Positions 36,501-40,431 are shown, counted from the stretch's first letter. The stretch is 64,000 bases of DNA from Arcuatula senhousia (GCA_963971305.1 OZ020317.1:20354001-20418000); one strand, 5' to 3'. Numbers and translations: made by a program. The notes: a model not told the origin generated them from the sequence alone.

Positions 36501-37426
36501 ACTTTGACTAAATGTTGTAGCAGTCACTTTGGTGTACCATTGAAACAATAAGTGTGGATACACTTTTATTTTTGTTTGCTAAATGATTTTAGGCTGGCCA
36601 GGGAGATGCCCCTAAAGCTATGATGACCACACCTCATTCCCTTAATTATGAAGTTAACAAGCCCAGAATTGATGCTGCCAGGTAAGGGCTGCTCTTATGC
36701 TTCCATATGGCGGGTAGTTTTAGGGAGTTATTTCACGATTTTATCCAAAAGGAGGGTGTTTAATTTATCAATCTTAATTTTTCACAATATTAAAATCAAG
36801 AGTATATATGACATTGATAAAATTTATAAATCGTTAATTCTAGCAATTCATCGAATCTTCCAAATAAAGCAAAAATTAAAACTTTGCGAGAATTTCCTTA
36901 TTATGATGAAGTATGATAAGGACTATAGATTTATTTGATATTTAAAAAATAAAGCTAATAAATAGATTAATAAAACTGTCATCATTTTAACAATTTCAAG
37001 CCAATTTTCTACATTTCATAGTTCTATCATTTTGTGCACATGCATAATCACACCATATGTCAAATTTTCAATAAAATTTTGTTGGTACCAAAAAATATAA
37101 CATTTGAATCACAAACTCACAGGGTTATAATTCAATGTTCCAATTTTGGAAAATTTGTCCAATTTAGGGGCCCAATTCTTGCTCTTATCCTATCTTGTCC
37201 TTTATATTTCAAGTACTAATGTTTGAAGTCCAAGACTTTGATTTTAAAGCCCATAATTTGAACACTTCTAAATTAGCACACCGGAAATCAACATGTTTAT
37301 TGTAGTATATATATGTGATCTAAGACATTTTTGTTTTTTGACTATCTTTGCAGAGTTGTAAAATTTCATGACCAGAGCAGGAGTCCTTACCCACTGAAGA
37401 AAATGGACAATTATCTCATCAAAAAG
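339..37426 (+). CDS. Gene 1: multi-exon coiled-coil protein, partial (gene-level entry)
   Basis: Seventeen exons with GT/AG borders join without a frame break into 2010 coding bases (670 residues). Exons are 339-531, 1043-1116, 1564-1627, 4455-4561, 5308-5426, 6334-6523, 13744-13798, 14150-14292, 17322-17438, 18417-18499, 19542-19617, 31611-31724, 32548-32650, 33800-33974, 35592-35826, 36593-36681 and 37354-37426. The N-terminal third is Lys/Glu-rich heptad-like coiled coil. The middle is mostly helical and charged (for example RLRQAKERLVRLEMATEQEV). The C-terminal part is basic. No signal peptide, membrane segment or enzymatic motif is visible. The 5' end lies outside the window and the last exon is uncertain. 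I do not recognise the family; a cytoskeletal or ciliary structural role is only a guess from composition. Introns 6 and 11 have been enlarged by nested transposons. Confidence 0.75.
532..1042 (+). other. Intron of gene 1, nothing recognised
   Basis: AT-rich intron with a GTAAAT donor and a pyrimidine-rich ...TTTACTTTAG acceptor. No repeat family, RNA gene or additional exon was recognised. Confidence 0.6.
1043..1116 (+). CDS. Gene 1 exon, coiled coil
   Basis: Enters in phase 1 and leaves in phase 0 (TTAAAG|GTCAGT). It encodes IIKVQDPELVQKLKDTEEEL followed by ERLK, a clear heptad pattern. Confidence 0.75.
1117..1563 (+). other. Intron of gene 1, nothing recognised
   Basis: AT-rich intron with no recognisable repeat or coding signal. 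Confidence 0.5.
1564..1627 (+). CDS. Gene 1 exon, coiled coil
   Basis: The acceptor ends TTTTAAG and the donor is AAAG|GTATTG. It encodes VQMADMSEKITELERQIRRD plus K, entering in phase 0 and leaving in phase 1. Confidence 0.7.
1796..2508. repeat. Nested repeat cluster: hairpin family with ACATATTG start inside another repeat
   Basis: About three diverged ~165-base units share the phrase AAACTTGGTATRTAGGAAG (loosely) and follow a GGAGACATATTGTTTTTGTC start at about 1899. The same units occur at 30148-30870. They sit inside pieces of the family seen at 34683-35410 (GATATTTGGTATGCAGCAT, ATTTCAGATCTGT). Borders are approximate. Confidence 0.5.
2509..4358 (+). mobile_element. Hairpin-bounded repeat (family B) interrupted by a family A element
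   Basis: The left end is a hairpin, ATACCCCGCCAC then ACGAA then GTGGCAGGGTAT. The right end carries the inverted match GTGGCGGGGTAT near 4343. Between them are a GTCTGTCCGTCCGTCC microsatellite (about 3990) and two ~130-base units (TTTCCGACCAATAACTTGAA at about 4015 and 4175). A family A copy (2556-3984) sits inside it just before the microsatellite. Hairpin, microsatellite and core repeats fit the non-autonomous Helentron/pearl type known in bivalves; that assignment is inference. Confidence 0.55.
2556..3984 (+). mobile_element. Family A element (AGCTCACC hairpin, tandem core), full length
   Basis: It starts TTTTTAGCTCACCTGACC, with the hairpin arm GGGTCAAGTGAGCT following at once, then a GTCCGTCCGTCC microsatellite. 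A core of about six ~166-base units follows (CTCTACAAAAGTCTCC at about 2885, 3049, 3213, 3379, 3545 and 3710). It ends CAGGTGAGCGATTCAGGCTC with the hairpin GGCTCCTGGGAGCC. There is no coding capacity. The structure resembles pearl/HINE-type non-autonomous Helentrons. Confidence 0.7.
4455..4561 (+). CDS. Gene 1 exon, coiled coil
   Basis: The acceptor ends AATTTTAG and the donor is AAGAG|GTATTG. It encodes ERIRHLKEDLDKAEKAAAEA followed by AMTVNIPTEPVKESQE. It enters in phase 1 and leaves in phase 0. Confidence 0.75.
4595..4672 (+). repeat. Possible tRNA-derived SINE fragment
   Basis: GTGTAGTGGTTAACTTG resembles a pol III A box. About 40 bases later, GGGATTTGATCCTTG resembles a degenerate B box. 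No cloverleaf folds convincingly and there is no clear tail. Weak call. Confidence 0.3.
4673..5045 (+). repeat. Fragment of the repeat family seen at 17703-18290
   Basis: Two ~165-base units contain GGTATGTGAGTCTACCATGA and ATGAGTTACAGGTCAAGTT. They match the units of the hairpin-bounded copy at 17703. Confidence 0.5.
5308..5426 (+). CDS. Gene 1 exon, coiled coil
   Basis: The acceptor has a long T tract (TTTTTTTTTTCTTGTAG) and the donor is GCAAG|GTATTA. It encodes a Lys/Glu-rich helix (KKLLKGMKKDFAQELEKLKT) and leaves in phase 2. Confidence 0.8.
5720..6110 (+). repeat. Repeat with two ~165-base tandem units
   Basis: Two units share GGTTTTGCGAGCACCTCCAT (loosely), AAACTTGGTATGCATAT, and CATTTTCTGGTTGAGTGA. 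A related piece is at 40530-40830. The GCGGCGGCGGCAGCGAGGAT segment at the start is unusually GC-rich for the region. Confidence 0.5.
6334..6523 (+). CDS. Gene 1 exon
   Basis: The acceptor ends CTTCATTAG and the donor is GATAAG|GTATCA. It encodes 63 residues including RAIMHFREHMCTVMEKDNL and LQQLGTLIPDK. It enters in phase 2 and leaves in phase 0. It is the longest helical stretch in the N-terminal half. Confidence 0.8.
6588..6817. mobile_element. 230-base MITE with TACTGGTCACAGAG inverted ends
   Basis: The left end TACTGGTCACAGAGTAGATC is mirrored by GATCTACTCTGTGACCAGTA on the right. TA at both outer edges fits a TA target duplication (Tc1/mariner-like), although TA could also be part of the inverted repeat. 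It is non-coding. Confidence 0.7.
7063..8468. mobile_element. Non-autonomous piggyBac-like element, copy 1
   Basis: TTAA flanks both ends (7059-7062 and 8469-8472). The inverted ends are CCCTTAGCCTGC and GCAGCTGAAGGG. CCC...GGG ends with a TTAA duplication are the hallmark of piggyBac elements. The left end repeats GCTACGCGCGAC and the palindrome CGACAATTGTCG, giving paired subterminal motifs. It is 1406 bases long with no transposase ORF. A second copy is at 14641-17096. Confidence 0.8.
8716..9185 (+). repeat. Left 470-base direct terminal repeat
   Basis: Starts GGTCTCAAATAACC and ends GGTTAATGAGACC. It appears base-for-base identical to 12541-13010. No ORF of note. It could hold promoter signals for the transposase. 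Confidence 0.85.
9724..11724 (+). CDS. Mutator-like (MULE/Kolobok-type) DDE transposase
   Basis: This is an intact 666-residue ORF; initiation at Met25 (MAKKDPR, 9796) is equally plausible. The arrangement matches the Mutator-like transposase domain of invertebrate transposon proteins. A CxxC pair is at C182/C185. The first catalytic Asp is probably D291 (VSVETDVSYNNR). A Cys/His-rich insert covers about 330-350. The second Asp is probably D383 (SITSDACNQI), followed by NCFVHKMRNFQ with H408. The third acidic residue is probably E548 (NKSESMHNRLLKHV). The protein would cut and rejoin the element's ends in the nucleus. AATAAA at 11755 and an A-run follow the stop. The nuclease ORF on the other strand ends 71 bases downstream. 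The catalytic assignment comes from family pattern memory, not an alignment. A Kolobok-type enzyme is an alternative, given TTAA at the core borders. Confidence 0.8.
   Translation: MAFSFASFCAAWCDCDALPLVTIIMAKKDPRIVNKGLRKRRKYLFSSKHQPFKGINIDSTNILEHIDHGENVNTASPSTSGSPKDCPRLMDTTADLFKVDNRQPIIPYRLRPQLSLGKEKEKAERQNVLYDHNENGIIKLSEIAKLFNNFLQKHSKFGCQNATVEFIKHGHFGLCITGILKCKKCELYSDPIDLFEKTPRLKAKGPNAGCLNEALPLACLKTKMGMADIKFFLSTLSIKPPSSTLLQKKLNNMSNLMCDLNEKSMVENQKIVQQVIGISNNGSNKVSVETDVSYNNRMQLGFEAATQSFAPMIENVTNKKLTLSLQYVNRLCNNKNRNCNHVSCEKNYPDHKSIASSEGFMVEENIKNINEQGILQVESITSDACNQINKVCKNSTGSKIRHYNCFVHKMRNFQRHIHFMKLNDSSNTYNLEKAQYVKQLALSFRKRVQKELMRINKRTRSENEFVKSSLLCLKNVIECFQNNHQLCRTLSTVCEAHKASFKPSFLPCGKYLQLSTTDLNKLIDIVSKDFSHTNLHEVRGLKTTNKSESMHNRLLKHVTKRVTWSRNYGAMCHSAVHSDTHGNGKSTLILAEMAGISYARHGPMFDHMTSLDKQDNYHKGRQRTEKFRVERYFKKLNRCSRKLAENSLYCQTTVSTELYNYAIKPM
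11755..11760 (+). promoter_or_regulatory. Polyadenylation signal AATAAA after the transposase ORF
   Basis: AATAAA lies 31 bases past the transposase stop, just after a 15-base A-run. Confidence 0.5.
11795..12190 (-). CDS. His-Me finger (I-PpoI-like) zinc-binding endonuclease
   Basis: This is an intact 131-residue ORF. The core VSHLCNNKECVNFDHF matches the zinc-binding His-Me homing endonuclease family. H85 is the expected general base. C87, C92 and H97 form one zinc site. N106 (SIDNIKRG) is the expected metal-binding Asn. C112, C118 and H121 resemble a second zinc site. C31 and C36 lie in an N-terminal CEPNGCKIW motif. The spacing of H, C, C, H and N equals that of I-PpoI as I remember it (98, 100, 105, 110, 119). 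The protein would be a site-specific or nicking DNA endonuclease. It sits tail to tail with the transposase inside the same 470-base repeats, so it is probably a second protein of that element. The start chosen is the first Met; MCEIF (Met5) is possible. Confidence 0.75.
   Translation of the reverse strand: MSFKMCEIFSEKISAEEQLFLWDKIDNFFTCEPNGCKIWQGEYFNNYPSLRVMFRGKRVRIRVHRLFFYLLNGADPLDPAMNVSHLCNNKECVNFDHFSYEPSIDNIKRGSCFDSKVCFGHAGLKNCIINN
12541..13010 (+). repeat. Right 470-base direct terminal repeat
   Basis: Direct, apparently identical copy of 8716-9185 with the same GGTCTC...GAGACC tips. Confidence 0.85.
13744..13798 (+). CDS. Gene 1 exon
   Basis: The acceptor ends AATTTTACAG and the donor is GAAT|GTAAGT. 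It encodes LAPDPKDTLNHLVSSVVE, entering in phase 0 and leaving in phase 1. Confidence 0.75.
13799..14149 (+). other. Intron of gene 1, degenerate repeat text only
   Basis: Contains a low-complexity stretch (CTTGAATTTCATTTGTTAG, CCTGGAAAAAACC) that looks like an old interspersed repeat. No other signal. Confidence 0.4.
14150..14292 (+). CDS. Gene 1 exon
   Basis: The acceptor ends CCTTTTGTAG and the donor is GTTGAG|GTAATG. It encodes MHKMEVIIANAFLAMRMMIK and then a basic, charged segment (HQRDRRMTEARVKVHDVE). It enters in phase 1 and leaves in phase 0. Confidence 0.8.
14293..14640 (+). other. Intron segment with a degenerate CTGTGG-type MITE fragment
   Basis: TACTATGGTTTCATTATTAT near 14328 resembles the left end of the TACTGTGGTTTCATT family (see 57416-57612). 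The rest is unremarkable. Confidence 0.4.
14641..17096. mobile_element. piggyBac-like element copy 2, split by a family A insertion
   Basis: Flanked by TTAA (14637-14640 and 17097-17100), with the same CCCTTAGCCTGC and GCAGCTGAAGGG ends as copy 1. Removing the nested insertion (14848-15884) leaves about 1.42 kb, collinear with 7063-8468 and only slightly diverged. Confidence 0.8.
14848..15884 (+). mobile_element. Family A element inside piggyBac-like copy 2
   Basis: It starts AGCTCACCTGGACCGAAGGT and has a GTCGTCCGTCGTC microsatellite. Four to five ~160-base core units follow (GCTCTACAAAAGT at about 15190, 15355, 15514, 15675 and 15832). It ends GGTGAGCGATTCTTGTT. The empty site is preserved in copy 1 (GTGTTTTT then ACTGTTTATC), so the ends are precise. 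There is no target duplication beyond T residues, and the usual 3' hairpin is missing. Confidence 0.8.
17101..17300 (+). repeat. Fragment of the GATATTTGGTATGCAGCAT family
   Basis: Contains AATATTTGGTATGCAGTATC, GGGATTTGATTTCAGGTCC and TCACTCACCTACTTCCTG, matching one unit of 34683-35410. Confidence 0.5.
17322..17438 (+). CDS. Gene 1 exon, helical repeat
   Basis: The acceptor ends GAAAATAG and the donor is GTAAAG|GTAAGG. It encodes 39 residues including KHETQHIAGRLRQAKERLVR and LEMATEQEVK. Both borders are phase 0. Its 3' part is repeated twice immediately downstream. Confidence 0.8.
17474..17680 (+). other. Two tandem extra copies of the preceding exon's 3' part
   Basis: GAAACACAACATATAGCAGG recurs at about 17355, 17476 and 17597, a 121-base period. 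Each copy keeps the reading frame (TETQHIAGRLRQAKERLVRL) and a GTAAGG donor. Each has only a weak potential acceptor, GGTAG|ACTGAA. All exon borders here are phase 0, so the copies could be skipped or included without a frame shift. Use of these copies is unproven. Confidence 0.55.
17703..18290 (+). repeat. Hairpin-bounded repeat with AGTCCCCT start
   Basis: It begins with the hairpin AGTCCCCT...AGGGGACT, then GTCCGTCTGTCCGTCCGTCC. About three ~165-base units follow (CTAAACGCTTATAGATAATG, GTGAGTTAACCATGATGAG). No clear right-end hairpin was found. Confidence 0.6.
18300..18400 (+). pseudogene. Degenerate copies of the next exon's 5' part
   Basis: GGATAAGAAGTTTTTGGTCT at 18301 and AGGATTAGATTTTTGGCCTG near 18358 resemble the true exon start GGATAAGAAGTATTTTGGCT at 18416. 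They look like decayed local tandem duplicates. Confidence 0.4.
18417..18499 (+). CDS. Gene 1 exon
   Basis: The acceptor ends ATATTTCAG and the donor is ACTTT|GTATGT. It encodes DKKYFGLLDRYHRVWKMYSR and LHKDMIT, entering in phase 0 and leaving in phase 2. Confidence 0.8.
18500..19541 (+). other. Intron of gene 1 with decayed repeats
   Basis: A degenerate TACTGTGGTTTCATT-type MITE is at about 18690-18870 (GGGTTTCATTATTTTTCATG). A fragment of the GATATTTGGTATGCAGCAT family is at 19290-19440. Nothing else recognised. Confidence 0.4.
19542..19617 (+). CDS. Gene 1 exon (last before the large insertion)
   Basis: The acceptor ends CTATTTACAG and the donor is ATAAAG|GTATGA. It encodes QSDFQTSIDQRISDGEIGLV plus VTNIK, entering in phase 2 and leaving in phase 0. 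It joins 31611 in phase. Confidence 0.75.
19618..20240 (+). other. Intron segment before the nested insert
   Basis: AT-rich. A ~65-base stretch at 20165-20232 (GCATGTATGAACT, ATGAAAGGTGCTAA) has a similar counterpart at 31448-31500 on the far side of the insert. Confidence 0.4.
20241..20314 (+). repeat. 5' part of a GTCTCCCCCCAC/ACATATTG hairpin repeat
   Basis: ATGTCTCCCCCCACTTTTG then GGGCGACATATTGTTTTTG, followed by a CCGTCCGTCC microsatellite. The body and 3' end of the same element resume at 30148 after a 9.8-kb interruption. Confidence 0.6.
20576..20662 (+). CDS. Putative exon inside the 9.8-kb insert
   Basis: Strong acceptor (TTCCTTTGTTGACAG) and donor (GAG|GTAAGT), phase 0 at both ends. 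It encodes 29 residues starting LNLDHFEISAILCPDELFLM. It could be an optional exon of gene 1 or part of a gene of the insert. No family recognised. Confidence 0.45.
20950..23380 (+). repeat. Left array of GTGGGACTT units with higher-order structure
   Basis: Tandem ~100-130-base units read roughly TTTTGTGGGACTTT, TTATGGGACCTTGGTCTTAG, TTTGTGAGACTTTTACTGCC, TATAGAAG, then AGAAAAAAAGATGCTTAGAA. A marker variant (AACTACATGTATATGGCAAT) recurs at about 21459, 22232 and 22741, so multi-unit blocks have been duplicated. No coding capacity. Confidence 0.8.
23600..23960 (+). repeat. Tandem ~37-base GTTTGTGGGACT units
   Basis: About nine units of GGTTTGTGGGACTTTGATCT followed by TGGTATTCTGTTTTT. They share the GTGGGACTT motif with the larger array but have a shorter period. 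Confidence 0.75.
24206..24331 (+). CDS. Putative exon inside the 9.8-kb insert
   Basis: The acceptor ends TATCATTTCAG and the donor is CACAAG|GTTAGT, phase 0 at both ends. It encodes 42 residues (RGFSVPVKLQTDLIPLLDDL, then SQMLKIGSKLLLQTQNGC). No family recognised. Membership in gene 1 or in the insert is unresolved. Confidence 0.45.
24676..25180 (+). repeat. Decayed family A copy
   Basis: Starts near ATAGCTCACTTGTCTTG and ends near CCAGGTGATCAATTCAGGCT plus CATGGCACCTC, a degenerate form of the family A 3' end. Confidence 0.4.
25239..25347 (+). CDS. Putative exon inside the 9.8-kb insert
   Basis: The acceptor ends AATAACAG and the donor is CTCACAG|GTTGGT. It encodes QQELGLFKASFSKSRARKPR followed by PDYKCIATEVDCNPLT. 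It leaves in phase 1, so it cannot splice directly to the gene 1 exon at 31611 (phase 0). That argues it belongs to a gene carried by the insert. Confidence 0.4.
25914..26012. repeat. Imperfect ~100-base palindrome
   Basis: ACAGTACATTTGTTTCCACG and GAGGTACTTACTATTTC on the left are mirrored by GGGAAATGGTAAGTACCGAG and GGGAAACAAATGTACTGT on the right. The centre is GAGGCGCGTAGCGCC. It would form a long hairpin and is probably a fold-back MITE. Confidence 0.65.
26378..27137 (+). pseudogene. Decayed tyrosine-recombinase-like (Crypton-type) C-terminus
   Basis: After a TTTTTAAAG acceptor, the frame reads VLNMNDTEIQWACDLLGHTQ, then AVHSNHYRQRSTFIERVKMA. This resembles the C-terminal end of the YR-like proteins common in fish and invertebrate genomes (LGH plus a later catalytic Tyr, then RLxExTxxLAKVSKLL). 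A stop follows (26537). The matching tail, WSTGEIDQLKKNYFKEQ near 27085-27137, resembles their basic WxxxE motif, but stops intervene. Catalytic Arg residues are not seen. The call rests on remembered family pattern. Confidence 0.5.
27140..28317. other. Non-coding stretch inside the insert, nothing recognised
   Basis: AT-rich. No ORF, inverted repeat or known repeat core was seen. Confidence 0.4.
28318..29085 (+). repeat. GTCTCGCC-bounded repeat with ~150-base units
   Basis: It starts TTTTTGTCTCGCCGGTGATG and ends CTGCGACAGGCGAGACATGT, so GTCTCGCC and GGCGAGAC face each other. Inside are four units with TTGATATTTGGTATGCAGTT and CCTGCAGTCACAGTCT. Same general design as families A and B. Confidence 0.6.
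29149..30130 (+). repeat. Right array of 28-base AAGTCCCACAAG units
   Basis: More than 30 contiguous units of AAGTCCCACAAG plus about 16 further bases (TTAATATGTCCATATT form). From about 29540 the second half changes to ATATGGAC forms. No unique spacers separate the units. Confidence 0.85.
30148..30870 (+). repeat. Body and 3' end of the interrupted ACATATTG hairpin repeat
   Basis: The CGTCCGTCCGTCCGTCTGTCC tract is followed by four ~170-base units (AACTCCTCTGAAACTACTGA, CATATGTAGTTGTGCAT, GTTATGGCCCTTTGAACTTA). It ends GGGGGGAGACATCGTTTTTG, the inverse of the 5' hairpin at 20241. Open reading frames here are a by-product of the repeat. Confidence 0.65.
30871..31610 (+). other. Intron segment of gene 1, nothing recognised
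   Basis: AT-rich with a CACCCTCTCGTGAGAATT patch. No gene or clear repeat apart from the 31448-31500 similarity to 20165-20232. Confidence 0.4.
31611..31724 (+). CDS. Gene 1 exon, coiled coil
   Basis: The acceptor ends TTGTATTTCAG and the donor is TACATG|GTATGA. It encodes QRQRRHQELKLSIQQQKENL and then QILEEAYKSNKISKDLYM. Phase 0 at both ends. Confidence 0.8.
31895..32110 (+). repeat. Interspersed repeat (GACAGCGAGCAGTGACCTCT family)
   Basis: Contains CTTGGGCCAATGCATGACAG and GTTGAAGACTGCTGGCTG. A better copy is at 44160-44540, and reverse-strand ends are at 36115-36170 and 47915-47965. Confidence 0.6.
32280..32500. repeat. Degenerate TACTGTGGTTT-type MITE
   Basis: ATACTGTGGTTTAATTTTTT and GTTTTCGGGATTCTG resemble the family at 57416-57612. 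The right end is poorly preserved. Confidence 0.35.
32548..32650 (+). CDS. Gene 1 exon
   Basis: The acceptor ends CTTTTTAG and the donor is CCAAAG|GTAAAG. It encodes MATAMLRISLSVPGKRLQYL followed by MEQYINYRRVQDAK, leaving in phase 1. Confidence 0.8.
32900..33720 (+). repeat. Tandem and duplicated repeat block
   Basis: A ~72-base segment (CTGTTTCATATTTTAAATTA) at about 32902 is repeated at about 33200. Around and after it are four to five diverged units with ACTAGATGTATCTTGAGTAA and TCACCCTCTAGAAATTAGGT plus CACTGTGACCTATATT. No coding potential. Confidence 0.6.
33800..33974 (+). CDS. Gene 1 exon, coiled coil
   Basis: The acceptor ends TTGATGTAG and the donor is AGAAC|GTGAGT. It encodes 58 residues (DCMLADPQIADEHREDLEQY, then EKMQNLQRETKQLNENIWR). 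It enters in phase 1 and leaves in phase 2. Confidence 0.85.
34388..34579. mobile_element. CTGTGG-type MITE with TA flanks, plus an adjacent partial copy
   Basis: The left end CCTTGGATTCATTTATTTTC and the right end ATAATAATGAAACCACAG are imperfect inverted repeats flanked by TA. A second left end, TACTGTGGTTTCATTAATAT, lies at 34605 facing away, with no matching right end. Confidence 0.55.
34683..35410 (+). mobile_element. GCCGGATTTCAC hairpin repeat with four ~165-base units
   Basis: It starts with the hairpin GCCGGATTTCAC TAGTG AAAATCCGG and has a GGCGGACGGCAGGCGG tract. Four units follow with CAGTTTTCTCAGCAACTACT, GATATTTGGTATGCAGCATC and TTTACCGACTTAG. It ends AACGAAATCCGGCCATTTCT, the inverse of the start. 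Same architecture as families A and B. Confidence 0.65.
35592..35826 (+). CDS. Gene 1 exon (largest)
   Basis: The acceptor ends TCATCTTTCAG and the donor is AGCAGG|GTTAGT. It encodes 78 residues (FNEVLAETGVMLVHPMFDKN, then HLKKETLKKLLKKRNHVSLD). It enters in phase 2 and leaves in phase 0. Beyond the coiled coil this is a mixed, basic segment of unknown fold. Confidence 0.85.
35842..36090 (+). mobile_element. Short copy of the GCCGGATTT hairpin repeat
   Basis: Starts TTGGCCGGATTTAATGGTG and ends AACAAAATCCGGCCATTTTT, with a single internal unit (CTTGATATTTGGTAAACAGC). Confidence 0.6.
36593..36681 (+). CDS. Gene 1 exon
   Basis: The acceptor ends AATGATTTTAG and the donor is GCCAG|GTAAGG. It encodes AGQGDAPKAMMTTPHSLNYE followed by VNKPRIDAA, leaving in phase 2. 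Confidence 0.7.
36682..37353 (+). other. Intron of gene 1, nothing recognised
   Basis: AT-rich; no repeat family or extra exon recognised. Confidence 0.4.
37354..37426 (+). CDS. Gene 1 exon (last confident one)
   Basis: The acceptor ends CTATCTTTGCAG and the donor is AAAAAG|GTTAAA. It encodes VVKFHDQSRSPYPLKKMDNY plus LIKK, leaving in phase 0. No stop was found in or near it, so a further exon is needed. Confidence 0.7.
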
Positions 37427-37474
37427 GTTAAATGATATACATGTGTAGGACAGTTTTTTTTTCACATTTTGTCC

Positions 37475-38046
37475 TTCTGTCTGTAAAGGGTAGTCTGGAG
37501 AACAGAAATTCTTAAATTTTTTCTTCATGTTGTTGCTAAAACCTTTGAAATGTTTGCCATTTCTATCTTTGCAAGAAAATGTAACTAAATTCACAAAAAA
37601 AAGAGTAAAAAAATGGCTTACCTCTTAGATAAATGAAGCAAAATTACTTTGCCCCTTGGTTTTTCCGTTGTAAATGGCAGCCATATTTGGGGATGCCAAA
37701 TTGTCAATAATACCTTTTTTGTAGAATTTTAGAATATCATTCAGATCACAGAGATATTTTGTGATCAACTTGTTTTTGTTTAGATCTGGGAATGCACTTA
37801 GACGTCATATGACATCACAATAGAAATTGACAATTTTTTCCGCAATTTTTTTACAATGGAAAATCCCCATAGGCTTGCAAATATCTGAATTTTCAGGAAA
37901 TGTATTTACCTTTCTGTAAAGTTGTTATAATTTTAACTAAGTCTTTTTGATACTAATAAGAAATTGTAAACAAATTAAAGCTAAATTATTTTAGAAAAAA
38001 ATATTTTTGATTTTTCCATTCTCCAGAGTACCTTTTACAGACAGTA
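37475..38046. mobile_element. 570-base MITE with CTGTCTGTAAA inverted ends
   Basis: TCTGTCTGTAAAGGGTAGTC and TGGAGAACAGAAA on the left are mirrored on the right (CATTCTCCAGAGTACCTTTT, then ACAGACAGTA). About 25 of 29 terminal bases pair. It is non-coding. Confidence 0.6.
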
Positions 38047-39480
38047 GGATGATTTTAATGTGAAGTTTTGTCAAAAGGTCTGCAAAATAAAAGTGCTACA
38101 GAGATAGAGATGATTTTACCTGTGGCACTTAAGGCAGGCTTAAATCTAAAGCTAGGAGGCAGGTCACTCTATCCATATTCTTGTGTTATGCATTTGGTGC
38201 TATGTTTGCATATAAATGATGAAAATAAAAACAATATTTACCTCCATGTACATTGTATAAGAAAATGTTTAACTATTCAAATATTTATGTGTGTTCACTT
38301 TCTTAGGCCAATATTAGAAATTTGCTAGATCTCACCCCTTCCCATTTTTTCAGCCACCTGAAAAAAAATTCATTGTGATTTTTTACCAAATTATGTTTAT
38401 TTTAAGTAAATTTCCTATAATATATGTATTAGAAGTTCCTCCTGATCCCCCCACACGTTTAATTCTGTAATTCTTGAACAGCCCTAATACAAATTATGCA
38501 TTTTAGAGTATTCTGTGTTATGTGATCAATTTTTGAACAAAAATAAAATTTTCAGTTTCAATAGACTCTAAAGTTTTTTCTCTTATTCTTGTTAGGATAT
38601 TTTTAATTGCTCCATGCTCATTAAATGACATGTCTCTACATTGTATGTGAAATTAATTTAGATGTACATGTATTGTAAACATATTACACATGTTTTTATC
38701 CATCTTTTTATAGGTTTATATTTATTAATTTAATGCTTGTGCAATATGTTTTTATATACTTTTACTCTTTATAGTTTGTTAATTATATTGTACCTTATAC
38801 CTTTAACTTTATTTTTAGATGTTTTTATTCATTGTTTGCTTACAATTGTTAATGTTGCATTTTTTATTATTATAAATAAATAAATAAACAAAGTGTTTTT
38901 GTTTTGTATATTTAAAATCAGCAGATGGAGAAGAGCTTTTGTTTGCATTAATGTTCAGCTGTGTAGATAAACATCCATAACTTGAAATTGTCAGATGATA
39001 CATAATTGGAGTTGTGGCCCTTTTATTGTAGAAAAAAGTTGTTTTTGCCTAATAAGTAAAAATACTTATAAGTTCTGGCTTGATGTATCATGCTTACCCT
39101 ATTAAAAATGCACCTGTCATTAATTGTGTAGTCTATTAAGAAAATTACTTTTGTAGTTGATAAGAGCTTTAGCTTATTGCAGAATTTCAATGTTGACTAT
39201 AATTGTGTGAGACTTTTTGACCTCAAAATTACTTTTGTATAGCTTCAGTGTATAAGTATAAAAAGTCATAAAATTACAAAAATGTTCAAAAGTTATGTGC
39301 AGAAAACCAGCATGCCCATAACCTCCACGAGCATGACCTTGACCTTGACTCCAAAATCAAAAGATAATCTTTAGGTAAACTTGATCATGTTGATAGGCAT
39401 TTTATGAAATTATTTTGTAACAGGCAGAAGGGAGAAAAAAAACCTCAAGAATAATTTGCATTCATTGGAAACAAATTCAA
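38047..39480. other. Non-coding stretch with fragments only
   Basis: A right-end fragment of the AGGGCTGTTCCA MITE is at about 38415-38487. The rest is AT-rich with an ATAAATAAATAAATAAAC tract near 38875. No gene recognised. Confidence 0.4.
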
Positions 39481-40337
39481 GAGCCTTCCAAGAGCCTGAA
39501 TTGCTCACCTTGTCATTAAGCCATATTAGGGGTTATCTGACAAATTTGATCCAATGGAGACTTTTGTAGAGCTTAATGAAAGTTATAGCAAGCAGTAGAT
39601 ATCTACAATACTTTTCATTCTATAAGGCAAAATATGAAAAAAGGGTCATCTGACAACTTCAACTGAACAGACTTTTGTAGAGCTTAATGAGATGGAAGTT
39701 TAAGCAATTAGTAATAAATAGCTTTTCTTTATCTTCAATGGTTTTTATTCTATAGGGCAAAGCATGAAAAAAACCTATTTTGACCCAAGTTAAAAGGGCC
39801 ATAACTTCTTTAATGGGTCATCTAACAACTTAGACCTGGTGGAGTAGCAAGTTCTATATCTGCAATAGAGCAAAAACATGAAGAAAATACCCTATTTTTG
39901 ATATAATCCTATAAGGTATTCCGACAACATCAGCCCAAAGGAAATTTTTTAGAGCTTAATGAGCTAAAGGTTAAACAACAAACTATTTTTTTTACCTAAA
40001 AAGGGCCATAACATCTATGAGGGGTCATCTGACAACTTTAATCCAATAGCCTTTGATTCTGAAGATCCTGAGATCCTTTGGATTATTCTGGTTATACGCC
40101 AATTAAAGTGATTTTGCCATATGTTCCATTATAGTAACAGTGGCCATGTTTTTTTTTTATAGATTCCTTTTAAAATGGGGATGGTTTGTTGTCAACATGT
40201 CATAAATCGTTCCTGCAAAGTTTCAGTCAAATTGATTTAGCGGTTCTAGCAGAGTATAGTTTTGAAATAAATTACAGACAATTAGGAGTGGCCGCAGAGT
40301 GATGGCTCAAGCTCACATGGCCTTTGGCTAAAAAAGA
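39481..40337 (-). mobile_element. Old family A copy on the minus strand
   Basis: The reversed 3' end (GAGCCTTCCAAGAGCCTGAA, TTGCTCACCTTG) is at the left. The reversed 5' end (AAGCTCACATGGCCTTTGGC then TAAAAA) is at the right. In between are decayed core units (CAATGGAGACTTTTGTAGAG). Confidence 0.55.
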
Positions 40338-40431
40338 AGCTAAAAAAGCTAAAAAGAAGAAAAATATTAGCACGCCAGTGTTTGTCTCACATGTGAAACA
40401 GGTAGAGCCATGGGTATTGCTGGATTAAACT
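40330..40431 (+). CDS. Possible terminal exon of gene 1 (uncertain)
   Basis: An open frame reads KKEAKKAKKKKNISTPVFVS, then HVKQVEPWVLLD and a stop at 40431. A Lys-rich tail would suit the basic C-terminus of gene 1. The acceptor is unclear because a reversed family A element abuts the exon, and the best AG gives another frame. Alternatively it is an internal exon with a CACAG|GTAGAG-like donor (GAAACAG|GTAGAG). Low confidence. Confidence 0.25.
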
